64,000 nt of DNA from Mycobacterium sp. SVM_VP21 (GCA_024758765.1 CP101406.1:2604001-2668000), one strand, 5' to 3'. Counted from the first letter of the stretch, positions 8,545 to 18,632 are shown. Program-made: numbers and translations. Notes: generated from the sequence alone by a model not told the origin.

Positions 8545-9294
8545 ATGTTCGGACTTGTTGATGTCGTCTTGGCGGCGGCCTTAGTGGCCTGCGGGTATGC
8601 GCTGTGGGTCCGCCGCCACTCCTGGGGTTCGCGCTGGGACACCAATCCCTCGCGCATCCTGGTACTGATCGGATGCGCGGGACTGCTCATGTCCCCGTTG
8701 GGGCCCAGACATTTCGACCCGCTCGTCCATTTCGTGTCCGGGTTCTGGAACGTCGCGGGCCTGCTCGCCGTGCTCTGCATGTTCGCCGCGGTAGCGGCCA
8801 TGTTCGACCATCTGGCGACGCGGTTGACCAACGAGGACCAAGCCCGGTTGCTGGGACGTCGCCACGTCACGGCGCCGCTGAAACTCGTTCTGCCGCTGAT
8901 GGTCGTCGTGTTCTGCGTCGCCGATCGAGGGCGTCCCGAGTACCTGGATGTCTTTGCGCCCCGAGGCCCGTGGTTCACCGCCTATTGGACGCTGGTCGCA
9001 GCGTTGGCGCTGCATCTGTTCGGGTTCACCGGCCGGATACTGCTGGCCCTGCGCAGCGATCCGCGCTCGAAGACTTCCGCGCAGTACTACCTAGTGTGGG
9101 TCGTCTTCAAAGTCGCGGCGATCATCGCGCAGTTGACCAGCGTGCTCCTCGGCAGCGCGGTCACGCTACCCACCTGGATCTGCGCAGGCGTGAGCACCGC
9201 CGCGTTCATCTGCGCATCGGTGCTGTCCTGGCGCGCCCGAATCGACTGGTTCAAGCCCGTCCGGCCGCCTGCCCCCGAAATCGCCGGGGACTGA
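8545..9294 (+). CDS. Polytopic integral membrane protein, unknown function
   Basis: This 249-residue protein has about seven predicted transmembrane helices (near residues 2-20, 37-52, 67-90, 110-128, 143-163, 182-204 and 208-226), with short loops and a Pro-rich cytoplasmic tail. Arg-rich loops such as the one after the first helix suggest an extracellular N-terminus. The layout recalls the MAB_1171c-like membrane proteins of mycobacteria, but I cannot confirm membership. It starts 14 bp after the TPM-domain gene and is probably cotranscribed with it. It occupies the place of the esx/PE/PPE/plc block that I recall at this point in M. tuberculosis. Confidence 0.7.
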   Translation: MFGLVDVVLAAALVACGYALWVRRHSWGSRWDTNPSRILVLIGCAGLLMSPLGPRHFDPLVHFVSGFWNVAGLLAVLCMFAAVAAMFDHLATRLTNEDQARLLGRRHVTAPLKLVLPLMVVVFCVADRGRPEYLDVFAPRGPWFTAYWTLVAALALHLFGFTGRILLALRSDPRSKTSAQYYLVWVVFKVAAIIAQLTSVLLGSAVTLPTWICAGVSTAAFICASVLSWRARIDWFKPVRPPAPEIAGD

Positions 9295-9300
9295 CCTCGA

Positions 9301-10695
9301 TCAGCAGCCCTTGAGGCGCACGGCCAGGTAGTCAGAGACCGCGTCGATGGCCACCCGCTCCTGAGACATTGTGTCGCGCTCACGCACCGTGACGGCATGG
9401 TCCTCGAGCGAGTCGAAGTCGACCGTGATGCAGAACGGGGTGCCGATCTCGTCCTGGCGCCGGTAGCGCCGGCCGACGGCCCCGGCGTCGTCGAACTCCA
9501 CGTTCCAGGACTTGCGCAGCTCGGCCGCCAGGTCCCGCGCCTTCGGCGACAGGTCGGCGTTGCGGCTCAGCGGCAGCACGGCGGCCTTGACCGGCGCGAG
9601 CCGCGGGTCGAGCCGCAGGACGGTGCGCTTGTCCACCCCGCCCTTGGCATTGGGGGCCTCGTCCTCGTGGTACGAGTCGACCAGGAACGCCATCAGCGAG
9701 CGGGTCAGGCCGGCTGCCGGTTCGATCACGTACGGCACGTAGCGGGTGTCGGATGCCTGGTCGTAGAACGACAGGTCCACACCGGAATGCTCCGAGTGCG
9801 TGGTCAGATCGAAGTTGGTGCGGTTGGCGATACCTTCCAGCTCACCCCACGGGTTGCCGGCGAAGCCGAACTTGTATTCGATGTCGGTGGTGCCGGCGGA
9901 GTAGTGCGACAGCTTCTCGAGCGGGTGTTCGTAGAGACGCAGGTTCTCACGCTTGATACCGAGGTCGACGTACCACTGCAGGCGCGTGTCGATCCAGTAC
10001 TGGTGCCACTCCTTGGCCGTGGAGGGCTCGACGAAGAACTCCATCTCCATCTGCTCAAACTCGCGGGTCCGGAAGATGAAGTTGCCGGGGGTGATCTCGT
10101 TGCGGAAGCTTTTGCCGATCTGGCCGATTCCGAACGGCGGCTTGCGACGTGCCGTGGTCACCACGTTGGCGAAGTTGACGAAGATGCCCTGTGCCGTCTC
10201 GGGGCGCAGGTAGTGCAGACCCTCTTCGGACTCGATCGGGCCCAGGTAGGTCTTGAGCATCATGTTGAAGTCACGAGGCTCGGTCCACTCGCCCTTGGTA
10301 CCGCAGTCCGGGCAGGCAATCTCGCTCATCGGCACGTCATCGGGGTTGCCACCCTTTTTGAGTGCCACCGCTTCCTGCATGTGGTCCTGCCGGTGCCGCT
10401 TGTGGCAGTTGAGGCACTCCACCAGCGGGTCGTTGAACACCGCGACGTGACCGGAGGCCACCCACACCTGACGCGGCAGGATGATCGCACTGTCCAAGCC
10501 GACGACGTCGTCGCGGGACGTGACGACGGAGCGCCACCACTGGCGCTTGATGTTCTCCTTGAGCTCTACCCCTAGTGGGCCGTAGTCCCACGCCGACTTT
10601 GTGCCGCCGTAGATTTCGCCCGACTGGAAGACCAGGCCACGTCGCTTGGCCAGGTTGGCAACGGTGTCGATGATGGACGCCACGAGGGGGTGCAC
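9301..10695 (-). CDS. glyS: Glycyl-tRNA synthetase (alpha2 class II type)
   Basis: The enzyme charges tRNA-Gly with glycine. The 464-residue product carries class II motifs: [12 protein letters not shown] and the motif 2 segment [28 protein letters not shown] region, then a C-terminal anticodon-binding domain ([32 protein letters not shown]). An insertion around residues 95-130 has a Cys4 zinc-ribbon look (CLNC...CPDC); the M. tuberculosis protein as I remember it lacks these cysteines. GTG 10695 is the most likely start, but an AGGAG lies only a base or two upstream of it, so GTG 10683 is possible. Confidence 0.97.
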   Translation of the reverse strand: MHPLVASIIDTVANLAKRRGLVFQSGEIYGGTKSAWDYGPLGVELKENIKRQWWRSVVTSRDDVVGLDSAIILPRQVWVASGHVAVFNDPLVECLNCHKRHRQDHMQEAVALKKGGNPDDVPMSEIACPDCGTKGEWTEPRDFNMMLKTYLGPIESEEGLHYLRPETAQGIFVNFANVVTTARRKPPFGIGQIGKSFRNEITPGNFIFRTREFEQMEMEFFVEPSTAKEWHQYWIDTRLQWYVDLGIKRENLRLYEHPLEKLSHYSAGTTDIEYKFGFAGNPWGELEGIANRTNFDLTTHSEHSGVDLSFYDQASDTRYVPYVIEPAAGLTRSLMAFLVDSYHEDEAPNAKGGVDKRTVLRLDPRLAPVKAAVLPLSRNADLSPKARDLAAELRKSWNVEFDDAGAVGRRYRRQDEIGTPFCITVDFDSLEDHAVTVRERDTMSQERVAIDAVSDYLAVRLKGC

Positions 10696-10749
10696 TCCTG
10701 TCTTGACGGGACCGCGCCGGCAACGCCGACACGCAAAACATCAGTCATC

Positions 10750-10793
10750 GTATCGATACCGCCCACGTTCTTTGACATGCGTCATCACGCATG
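10750..10793. promoter_or_regulatory. Two palindromes upstream of smtB (candidate metal-regulator operators)
   Basis: GTATCGATAC at 10750-10759 is a perfect 10-bp palindrome. CATGCG at 10776-10781 is repeated in inverted form as CGCATG at 10788-10793 with a 6-bp spacer. Both lie between the divergent glyS and smtB genes. ArsR/SmtB repressors bind dyad sites of this kind, so autoregulation is a reasonable inference, though the exact site in this species is unproven. Confidence 0.4.
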
Positions 10794-10810
10794 GAACAGT
10801 GGAGACCAGC

Positions 10811-10825
10811 TGAAAACGATTTCCA
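10811..10825. promoter_or_regulatory. zur box: Zur-box-like sequence before smtB
   Basis: TGAAAACGATTTCCA matches the core of the mycobacterial Zur box (TGAAAATCATTTTCA) at 12 of 15 positions and is itself a near-palindrome. It lies about 20 bp upstream of the smtB start and close to its ribosome binding site, where a bound repressor would block transcription or elongation of smtB-zur. Confidence 0.4.
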
Positions 10826-10845
10826 ACACGTGCGGAGGTGGTGCT

Positions 10846-11202
10846 GTGTCCTCCTCAGCGTCTGATTTGGTGGCCGACGGCCATCGACACACCGGCCCTG
10901 CCTTCCCCGCCACACCACCGCGGGAGATCCTCGACGCCGCTGGGGAATTGCTGCGCGCGCTGGCCGCTCCGGTGCGCATCGCGATCGTGCTGCAGCTGCA
11001 GGAGTCGCACCGCTGCGTGCACGAACTCGTCGACGCGCTCGGAGTCCCGCAGCCCCTGGTCAGTCAGCATCTGAAGATCCTCAAGGCCGCCGGGGTGGTC
11101 GCCGGGGAACGTTCCGGCCGCGAAGTGCTCTACCGGCTGGCCGATCATCACTTGGCACACATCGCCATCGACGCAGTGGCCCATGCCGGTGAGGACCGTT
11201 GA
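10846..11202 (+). CDS. smtB: ArsR/SmtB-family zinc-responsive repressor
   Basis: SmtB is a winged-helix repressor that leaves DNA when it binds zinc. I start it at GTG 10846, seven bases after GGAGG at 10834-10838, giving 118 residues. Residues from PPREILDAAGELLRALAAPVRIAIV onward are near-identical to Rv2358, with the recognition region VPQPLVSQHLKILKAAGVV and a His-rich C-terminus (DHHLAHIAIDAVAHAGED) that supplies alpha5 metal ligands. The stop codon overlaps the zur start, so the two are translationally coupled. In M. tuberculosis SmtB controls this operon and Zur acts on its own regulon. Confidence 0.95.
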   Translation: MSSSASDLVADGHRHTGPAFPATPPREILDAAGELLRALAAPVRIAIVLQLQESHRCVHELVDALGVPQPLVSQHLKILKAAGVVAGERSGREVLYRLADHHLAHIAIDAVAHAGEDR

Positions 11203-11591
11203 GCACCCCCGGCGTGCGCTCCACCCGGCAGCGGGCGGCGATCTCGGCATTGCTGGAGACCGTCGACGATTTCCGGTCCGCCCAGGAGCTGCATGACGCG
11301 CTGCGTGAGCGCGGTGAGAACATCGGCCTGACCACCGTCTATCGCACCTTGCAGGCGATGGCCACGGCTGGCCTGGTCGACACGCTGCGATCCGACACCG
11401 GTGAATCGGTGTACCGGCGCTGCTCGGATCATCATCACCACCACCTGGTGTGTCGGGACTGCGGGGCCACCGTCGAGGTGGGCGACCGCGAAGTCGAGGA
11501 GTGGGCGGCCCGCATCGCCGCCGAGCACGACTACTCCGACGTCGGGCACACCATCGAGATCTTCGGCACCTGCGCCGACTGCCGGAAGTGA
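11199..11591 (+). CDS. zur: Zinc uptake regulator Zur (FurB)
   Basis: Zur is a Fur-family repressor that shuts off zinc-uptake and alternative ribosomal-protein genes when zinc is present. The 130-residue product has the winged helix (TRQRAAISALLE, TTVYRTLQAMATAGLVD) and the metal sites: the SDHHHHHLVCRDCG segment and a C-terminal CADC pair that forms the structural Cys4 site. It starts at TTG 11199, sharing TTGA with the smtB stop. Length and order match Rv2358-Rv2359. Confidence 0.96.
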   Translation: MSTPGVRSTRQRAAISALLETVDDFRSAQELHDALRERGENIGLTTVYRTLQAMATAGLVDTLRSDTGESVYRRCSDHHHHHLVCRDCGATVEVGDREVEEWAARIAAEHDYSDVGHTIEIFGTCADCRK

Positions 11592-11603
11592 TCCCCGCAC
11601 GCC

Positions 11604-11993
11604 TCAGGCGTTGAGTACGTCCCGGATGTCGACGCCTTTGGCCAGTACCAACAGGACCAGCGTGCGCAGCGCATCGTCGGTCAGGCCCGATCCGGGAAAG
11701 TTATAGCGCAGCATCGCATCTGCGGACTCGGCATCTTTCTCGACCAGGGTGACGGTCCCGAGCTGACTGAGGGCCGCCTGCTCGGCGGCGCACTTACGCA
11801 GCTTCTCGGTCAGCGGCAGATCCCACCCCAAGATCTGGGTGAGCGACACCAACTCGAGACCTTCCGCGATCGGCACCACCCGCAACGACGCCAGCGTGCC
11901 GTCGTGGCGGACGGTAAGCGCACCGTCCGGCTCGGCGTCAACGGCCAGCACCTCGGCGAGCACCGTGGCGAGTCGGTCGGCCAGGGCCGTCAT
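11604..11993 (-). CDS. Conserved protein, YbjN-like (Rv2360c-like)
   Basis: This 129-residue protein starts at ATG 11993, whose A is also the last base of the uppS stop codon, so it is coupled to uppS. The pattern of a helical N-terminus, a beta-rich centre and a C-terminal RYNFPGSGLTDDALRTLVLLV segment resembles the YbjN / type III chaperone-like fold seen in many actinobacterial proteins. No catalytic residues are apparent. Position after uppS matches Rv2360c. Function unknown. Confidence 0.75.
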   Translation of the reverse strand: MTALADRLATVLAEVLAVDAEPDGALTVRHDGTLASLRVVPIAEGLELVSLTQILGWDLPLTEKLRKCAAEQAALSQLGTVTLVEKDAESADAMLRYNFPGSGLTDDALRTLVLLVLAKGVDIRDVLNA

Positions 11994-12880
11994 CACGCCG
12001 TTCCGAACCTGCGCTGCCGCGAGGCGTACTGCTCGCAGGCCTCCCACAGGTCGCGGCGGTCGTAGTCCGGCCACAGCTTCTCTTGAAAGATGTACTCGGC
12101 GTAGGCCGCCTGCCACAGCATGAAGTTCGACGACCGCTGCTCACCGGAGGTGCGGATCAGCAGGTCCACGTCGGGCATGTCGGGCCGGTGCAGATGCCGC
12201 GCAATGGTGGCCTCGTTGATCCGGCTCGGGTTCAGCTTGCCCGCCACCGCCTCTTCGGCGATAGCCTGGGCGGCTTCGGCGATCTCAGTGCGCCCACCGT
12301 AGTTGACGCAGTAATTGATGGTGATGACATCGTTGCCGACGGTCATGGCTTCGGCGATCTCGAATTCTTTGATCACGCTGCGCCACATCTTCGGCCGCGA
12401 ACCCACCCAGCGCATCCGGACGCCCATCGCGTTGAGGTTCTCCCGGCGTCGGCGCACCACCTCGCGGTTGAAGCCCATCAGGAACCGGACCTCTTCAGCG
12501 GAGCGCTTCCAGTTCTCGGTGGAGAACGCGTACACGGTCAGCCATTTGATGCCGAGTTCGATGGCACCGCAGGTGATGTCGATGAGCACCGTCTCGCCCA
12601 TCTTGTGTCCCTCGGTGCGACCCAACCCCCGCTGGGTCGCCCAGCGGCCGTTGCCGTCCATGACGACAGCAACGTGGTTAGGCAGCGCATCAGCAGGGAT
12701 CTGCGGGGCGACGGCCTTGGAAGTGTGCTGTGGGGGGCGACACGGCCCCCCACCCGGCGGCGACGGCAGCTGCGGGAACACCACCGGCCAGGTGGACTTG
12801 TCCGGGAACACCGGGTAGTCGTCGGGTGCCGCGGGCAGTTGTGGGAAGGCAGCCTTCCGATTGGCCCGATTCAACACCAT
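11993..12880 (-). CDS. uppS: Decaprenyl diphosphate synthase (cis-prenyltransferase)
   Basis: The enzyme extends short isoprenyl diphosphates to decaprenyl diphosphate, the lipid carrier for peptidoglycan, arabinogalactan and LAM. The 295-residue sequence is very close to Rv2361c: the Pro-rich N-terminus, the catalytic region [14 protein letters not shown] with its essential Asp, the [15 protein letters not shown] segment and the [15 protein letters not shown] motif are all present. It normally follows recO directly; here a collagen-like gene and a methyltransferase gene lie between them. Confidence 0.97.
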   Translation of the reverse strand: MVLNRANRKAAFPQLPAAPDDYPVFPDKSTWPVVFPQLPSPPGGGPCRPPQHTSKAVAPQIPADALPNHVAVVMDGNGRWATQRGLGRTEGHKMGETVLIDITCGAIELGIKWLTVYAFSTENWKRSAEEVRFLMGFNREVVRRRRENLNAMGVRMRWVGSRPKMWRSVIKEFEIAEAMTVGNDVITINYCVNYGGRTEIAEAAQAIAEEAVAGKLNPSRINEATIARHLHRPDMPDVDLLIRTSGEQRSSNFMLWQAAYAEYIFQEKLWPDYDRRDLWEACEQYASRQRRFGTA

Positions 12881-12962
12881 GCGCCCTATCCTGCCCGACC
12901 GTGCCGGCGCCGCCCGCGGCGACCATGCGGTCGCCGCGGCGGCTTACCGGCCATACCGACGA

Positions 12963-14225
<1,263 letters not shown>

Positions 14226-14318
14226 TCAGACTTTAGCGGGGGCTGTTTATGCCGGCGCGTCGGGAGGCGACTCCGCAGGGAGCGCTCAAGGCACCGGAAT
14301 GCTTCGGTTGCGGCTGGC

Positions 14319-14852
14319 TTAGCCGGCACGTCCCGGCTGGCCGGGCTGCCCGGGCTGACCCGGCGTTCCGCCCGGTCCAGGCGCACCACCAAGGCCGCCG
14401 GCACCACCTTCGCCGGGCTGGCCGCCAGGTCCTGCCGCGCCACCGGCACCGCCGGCGCCACCGGCACCACCATGACCACCGTGGCCGCCCTGGCCGCCTG
14501 CGCCGCCCTTACCGCCTTGGCCTCCGGCACCGCCCTTGCCACCCTTGCCGCCCTGGCCACCTTTACCGCCCTGGCCGCCCAGGCCACCGGCTCCGGGGGC
14601 GCCGTCAGCACCGGGGGCGCCGTCGGCACCGTTGGCACCGTCAGCGCCATCGGCACCGTCAGCACCGGGGCCGTTCGACGGCATCGGCGCCGTGATCCCG
14701 GCAACCGGACCGGGTTCGGCTGCCCGCGCGCAGGAAGCCACGGCCGGGATCATTCCCACGACGAGTAGCGCTCCGGCCGCCGCACCGATACCGGCTCCGT
14801 AGCCCGGTGTCGTCCTGTGCGCCCAGCGCCCCCACCCGGTGTCGTGAAACAT
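14319..14852 (-). CDS. Collagen-like Gly-X-Y exported protein, possible lipoprotein
   Basis: This 177-residue protein starts at ATG 14852 with AGGAAGG about nine bases upstream. A hydrophobic segment (about residues 19-38) ends in VASC at residues 38-41, which fits a lipobox; ARA just after it could instead be a signal peptidase I site. From about residue 63 the protein is an uninterrupted run of 38 Gly-X-Y triplets (14325-14666), first Asp/Pro-containing, then rich in Gln, Lys and His, then Pro-rich. This is a collagen-type repeat rather than the GGA/GGN pattern of PE_PGRS proteins, and no PE domain is present. A surface or adhesive role is an inference only. Confidence 0.8.
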   Translation of the reverse strand: MFHDTGWGRWAHRTTPGYGAGIGAAAGALLVVGMIPAVASCARAAEPGPVAGITAPMPSNGPGADGADGADGANGADGAPGADGAPGAGGLGGQGGKGGQGGKGGKGGAGGQGGKGGAGGQGGHGGHGGAGGAGGAGGAAGPGGQPGEGGAGGLGGAPGPGGTPGQPGQPGQPGRAG

Positions 14853-14963
14853 TCGGCCTGCCTTCCTGATTGAACCTAAGGATCGTTGAAGTCGCATTAG
14901 CCTACAGCCGACGCCCGCATAGTCCACCGAAACGGACACAATCCCCAGGTAGATGCCGGTCGA

Positions 14964-15767
14964 TCAGCCGTCACTGCCGGTGGCCTGGGGTTGAACCTCT
15001 GACTGGGCCCCGACGTCGCGCCCGGCCACTCGCTGCTGAACCCGCTCCACCAACGGCAGTGTCCGCAGCCGTCGCTCCAGGTGCCACTGCAGATGCGCGG
15101 CCACCAATCCGCTGGCATGGCTGCGATGCGCCGCCGTGGAAAGCTCGGCGACCTCCCAGTCGCCGTCGTGCAATGCCGCCATCAGGTCCAGCACACCCAT
15201 CGGCGGGGTGGTCGACCCAGCCGGGCGGCAGTGCCCACAGACGCTGCCGCCGGCCGCGACGTGAAACGCCCGGTGCGGACCGGGGGTGGCGCAACGAGCG
15301 CACTCGGTCAGTGCTGGCGCCCACCCGGCCACCGACATGGCACGCAGCAAATAGGCGTCCAGGACCAGTTCACGCGGTCGCCGACCGTCGGCCACCGCGC
15401 GCAGCGCACCGACGGTGAGCCGGTGCAACGCCGTCGCCGGGGCTCGCTCGGCACCGGCCAGGCGTTCCGCGGTCTCCAAGATCACGCAGGCGCAGGTGTA
15501 GCGGCCATAGTCGCTGACGATGTCGGTGGCGAACGCGTCCACCGACACCACCTGGGTGACGATGTCGAGATTGCGGCCGGGGTGCAGCTGAACGTCGATG
15601 TGGGCGAATGGCTCCAGCCGGGCACCGAACTTGCTGCGGGTACGACGCACCCCCTTGGCCACCGCGCGGACCAGCCCGTGGTCGCGGGTGAGCAAAGTGA
15701 CAATCCGGTCGGCTTCGCCGAGCTTGTGCTGGCGCAGCACCACCGCCCGGTCCCGGTACAGCCGCAT
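14964..15767 (-). CDS. recO: DNA repair protein RecO
   Basis: RecO loads RecA onto SSB-coated DNA and anneals single strands in the RecFOR pathway. The 267-residue product starts at ATG 15767 (MRLYRDRAVVLRQHKLGEAD), with an OB fold at residues 1-80, a helical bundle and a Cys4 zinc finger (CARCATPGPHRAF... CGHCRPAG). The sequence is close to Rv2362c throughout, except for a divergent C-terminal tail. It is divergent from amiA2, with 74 bp between the starts. Confidence 0.97.
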   Translation of the reverse strand: MRLYRDRAVVLRQHKLGEADRIVTLLTRDHGLVRAVAKGVRRTRSKFGARLEPFAHIDVQLHPGRNLDIVTQVVSVDAFATDIVSDYGRYTCACVILETAERLAGAERAPATALHRLTVGALRAVADGRRPRELVLDAYLLRAMSVAGWAPALTECARCATPGPHRAFHVAAGGSVCGHCRPAGSTTPPMGVLDLMAALHDGDWEVAELSTAAHRSHASGLVAAHLQWHLERRLRTLPLVERVQQRVAGRDVGAQSEVQPQATGSDG

Positions 15768-15841
15768 CGGACCAGTTTCGCATCGCGAGGCGGTGTTTCG
15801 ACGACACCCACCGGTACGGCACGCCGATACTCTCATCACCG

Positions 15842-17290
15842 ATGACCCACCCGCCTGCGCCGTCCGGCACCCGCTTCCCCACCCTCACCGAGCAGCTCTA
15901 CCAGCTGGCCAGCGGCGAGGCGACCTCTGTCGACCTGGTGCGTCGGGCGCTACACGCTATCGACGCCAGCCAGTCCACGCTGAACGCGTTTCGGGTGGTG
16001 TTCACCGAGTCGGCGCTGGTCAGCGCCGCTGAAGCTGACCGCCGTCGAGCCGCGGGCCACCGCGCCCCGCTGCTGGGCATCCCGATCGCGGTCAAAGACG
16101 ACACCGACATCGCGGGGGTGGCCACCTCGTTCGGCGCCGCCGGCTACGTCGAGCCCGCCGGCCACGACGCCGAGATGGTGCGCCGCCTGCGGGCCGCCGG
16201 CGCGGTGATCGTGGGCAAGACCAACACCTGCGAGTTGGGTCAGTGGCCGTTCACCAGCGGCCCCGGGTTCGGCCACACCCGCAATCCCTGGTCCCGCCGG
16301 CACACCCCAGGCGGGTCGTCGGGAGGCAGCGCCGCCGCGGTGGCCGCGGGTCTGGTCGCCGCGGCCATCGGATCCGATGGAGCCGGTAGTGTGCGCATCC
16401 CCGCCGCGTGGACACATCTGGTCGGTATCAAACCCCAGCGTGGCCGCATCTCCACCTGGCCGCTGGCGGAGGCGTTCAACGGGCTCACCGTCAACGGAGT
16501 TCTGGCGCGCACCGTCGAGGACGCCGCGCTGGTGTTGGACGCAGTCTCCGGCAACGCCGAAGGGGACCTGCACAAACCGCCGCCGATGAAGGTCTCTGAC
16601 CATGTGCGGACCGCACCGGGACAACTGCGTATCGCGCTGTCGACCCAGTTCCCCTACACCGGGTTCCCGGCACGGCTGGATCCGGAGATCAAGGCCGCGC
16701 TGGACCGCACCGCCGAGCAGCTGCGGCTGCTCGGACACACCGTGGTCCCGGGGAACCCCGACTATGGGCTGCGACTGTCGTGGAATTTCCTGTCCCGGTC
16801 CACCGCCGGAGTGTGGGCCGCCGCCAACCGACTCGGCGGTGGTGTCAATCTCGACCCACGGACGCATGCCAACATGCGTACCGGCCGACTGCTGTCGCAG
16901 GCCGTGCTGCGCAAGGCCCGCGCCCACGAGACGCAGGATCAGCGTCGGGTGGGCTCGATCTTCCGCATCGTCGACGTGGTGCTGGCGCCCACCACTGCCC
17001 AGCCGCCCCCCTTGGTGAACACGTTCGACGACCTGGGCAGCTGGGAGACCGACCGCACCATGATCGCGGCCTGCCCGGTGACCTGGCCGTGGAACCTGCT
17101 GGGGTGGCCGTCGATCAGCGTGCCGGCCGGGTTCACCGCCGAAGGGCTGCCGATCGGAGTGCAGTTGATGGGACCGGCCAACAGCGACGGCCTGTTGGTC
17201 TCGCTGGCCGCGGAGCTGGAGGGCATCAACGGCTGGGCGGCCCGGCAGCCCACACCGTGGTGGCGTACCGAGCCCGGCCACAGCTCGTAA
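15842..17290 (+). CDS. amiA2: Amidase-signature family amidase
   Basis: This 482-residue enzyme hydrolyses an amide bond with a Ser-cisSer-Lys triad. Visible candidates are Lys85 (in IAVKDDTD), a cis-Ser at 159/160 (in PGGSSGGSAA) and the nucleophile Ser183 (in SDGAGSVRIPA). The SGG-rich amidase signature spans about residues 155-190. Length and its position next to recO match Rv2363 (AmiA2). The natural substrate is not established. Confidence 0.93.
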   Translation: MTHPPAPSGTRFPTLTEQLYQLASGEATSVDLVRRALHAIDASQSTLNAFRVVFTESALVSAAEADRRRAAGHRAPLLGIPIAVKDDTDIAGVATSFGAAGYVEPAGHDAEMVRRLRAAGAVIVGKTNTCELGQWPFTSGPGFGHTRNPWSRRHTPGGSSGGSAAAVAAGLVAAAIGSDGAGSVRIPAAWTHLVGIKPQRGRISTWPLAEAFNGLTVNGVLARTVEDAALVLDAVSGNAEGDLHKPPPMKVSDHVRTAPGQLRIALSTQFPYTGFPARLDPEIKAALDRTAEQLRLLGHTVVPGNPDYGLRLSWNFLSRSTAGVWAAANRLGGGVNLDPRTHANMRTGRLLSQAVLRKARAHETQDQRRVGSIFRIVDVVLAPTTAQPPPLVNTFDDLGSWETDRTMIAACPVTWPWNLLGWPSISVPAGFTAEGLPIGVQLMGPANSDGLLVSLAAELEGINGWAARQPTPWWRTEPGHSS

Positions 17291-17394
17291 GCACCCCAGA
17301 GCGCCGCTAGCTGCGACTTCAGCGGGTTGCGCGGAGGTCGGCTAAGCTTGGCCAGTCTTGACTTAGGTCTTCATATCCCCGTAAAGGTGCACTG

Positions 17395-17751
17395 GTGAAA
17401 GGCGTCCGCAAAATGGCCTCTCTGTCGTTGACCAGGTTCGCTGTCGCAGCTGGCAGTCTGGCTCTGTCGCTCTCCGCCGGAGCTGGGTTCGCATCCGCGA
17501 GCCCTGACCTCGGCCCGATCATCAACACCACCTGCAGCTACTCGCAGGTGCATCAGGCGCTGGTCGCGGAGAACCCCTCCGCAGCCGCCGAGTTCGACGC
17601 CAACCCGCAAGCGCAGGGCATGGTGCAGATGTTCCTGAACTCGCCGCCCGCCAAGCGCCAGCAGCTGGCCACCATGGTCCAGGCCATGCCGGAGGCTCAG
17701 GCATACGTCGGGACCATCACTTCGGTCGCCGGCTCCTGCAACAACTACTGA
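17395..17751 (+). CDS. Secreted hemophore-related protein (Rv0203-like family)
   Basis: This is a small exported protein of 118 residues. It has a signal peptide (about residues 1-36, cleavage after ASA) and a mature helical domain with one early Cys (NTTCSYSQVHQAL) and one near the end (AGSCNNY), likely forming a disulphide. The pattern, with the FLNSPPAKRQQLATMV segment, is that of the mycobacterial hemophore-related family, whose member Rv0203 binds heme outside the cell. GTG 17395 is taken as the start; ATG 17413 would also keep the signal peptide. It stands alone between amiA2 and a sulfurtransferase gene. Confidence 0.8.
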   Translation: MKGVRKMASLSLTRFAVAAGSLALSLSAGAGFASASPDLGPIINTTCSYSQVHQALVAENPSAAAEFDANPQAQGMVQMFLNSPPAKRQQLATMVQAMPEAQAYVGTITSVAGSCNNY

Positions 17752-17765
17752 GCGGAATCCCCGCG

Positions 17766-18632
17766 GTGGGTCCGCGCAGCAAGGTCCTGATCACCGCCGC
17801 GGAGCTCACCGAGCTCCTGCGGTCCGGTGATCCGGTAACCATCCTCGACGTTCGCTGGAGTCTGGAAGCACCGGACGGGCATCAGGCATATCTGCACGGT
17901 CACCTGCCGGGCGCGGTGTACGTCTCACTCGAAGACGAGTTGTCCGACCACGCCGTGCCCGGCCGGGGCCGCCATCCGCTGCCGACCGGCCGCAATCTGG
18001 AAGCCGCCGCCCGCCGATGGGGCGTGCGGCGTGATCGGCCGGTAGTTGTCTACGACGACTGGAATCGGGCCGCATCCGCACGACTGTGGTGGTTGCTGAC
18101 CACCTCCGGGGTGGCACACGTCCGCATTCTCGATGGTGGCTTGCCGGCCTGGGCAAGGGCCGGCGGCGCGTTGGAGACCGGAGAGGTCTCCCCCGAGCCG
18201 GGCAACGTCACGCTGCTGCCCGAGGACCTCTATGAGGGTCTGCGGCCCACGCTGACCGCCGACGAAGCCGGCCATCGTGCTCGCACCGGTGCGATGTCGC
18301 TGCTCGACGCCCGCGGCCCCGATCGGTTCCGTGGTGAAGCGGAACCTCTCGATGCGGTCGCCGGTCACATCCCGGGCGCGAAGAATCTGCCGTTCACCGC
18401 CCTGCTGGCCGCCGACGGCACTTTCCTGCCCGACGACGCGATCGCCGCGCTGCTGGCCGACCGGGGTGTCGGCGCCTTCGACGAAGTGGGCGCCTACTGC
18501 GGTTCGGGGATCAGTGCCACGGTGATCGTCGCGGCATTGGCCGCCGGCGGCCGCTCCGCGGCCATGTTCCCGGGGTCGTGGTCGCAGTGGAGTGCGGATC
18601 CGTCCCGACCGGTGGCACGCGGCGAGGACTGA
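17766..18632 (+). CDS. sseB: Two-domain sulfurtransferase (rhodanese / mercaptopyruvate type)
   Basis: This 288-residue protein consists of two rhodanese domains, an inactive one at about residues 5-130 and a catalytic one at about 150-280. The active-site Cys245 lies in CGSGIS, the loop type of 3-mercaptopyruvate sulfurtransferases, rather than the CRKGVT of classical rhodanese. The overall sequence is close to Rv2291 (SseB), although in M. tuberculosis that gene lies elsewhere. It begins at GTG 17766, 14 bp after the hemophore-like gene, so they may share a transcript. Confidence 0.88.
   Translation: MGPRSKVLITAAELTELLRSGDPVTILDVRWSLEAPDGHQAYLHGHLPGAVYVSLEDELSDHAVPGRGRHPLPTGRNLEAAARRWGVRRDRPVVVYDDWNRAASARLWWLLTTSGVAHVRILDGGLPAWARAGGALETGEVSPEPGNVTLLPEDLYEGLRPTLTADEAGHRARTGAMSLLDARGPDRFRGEAEPLDAVAGHIPGAKNLPFTALLAADGTFLPDDAIAALLADRGVGAFDEVGAYCGSGISATVIVAALAAGGRSAAMFPGSWSQWSADPSRPVARGED

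Noticed and set aside
14325..14666. Possible PE_PGRS gene
   Set aside because: The Gly-X-Y phase is strict and contains Asp, Lys, Gln, His and Pro; there is no PE domain. It fits a collagen-like repeat better.
17355..17385. IdeR box before the hemophore-like gene
   Set aside because: Only TTAGGT and scattered bases match (about 10 of 19), which is near chance for this composition; kept only as a remark in the findings.
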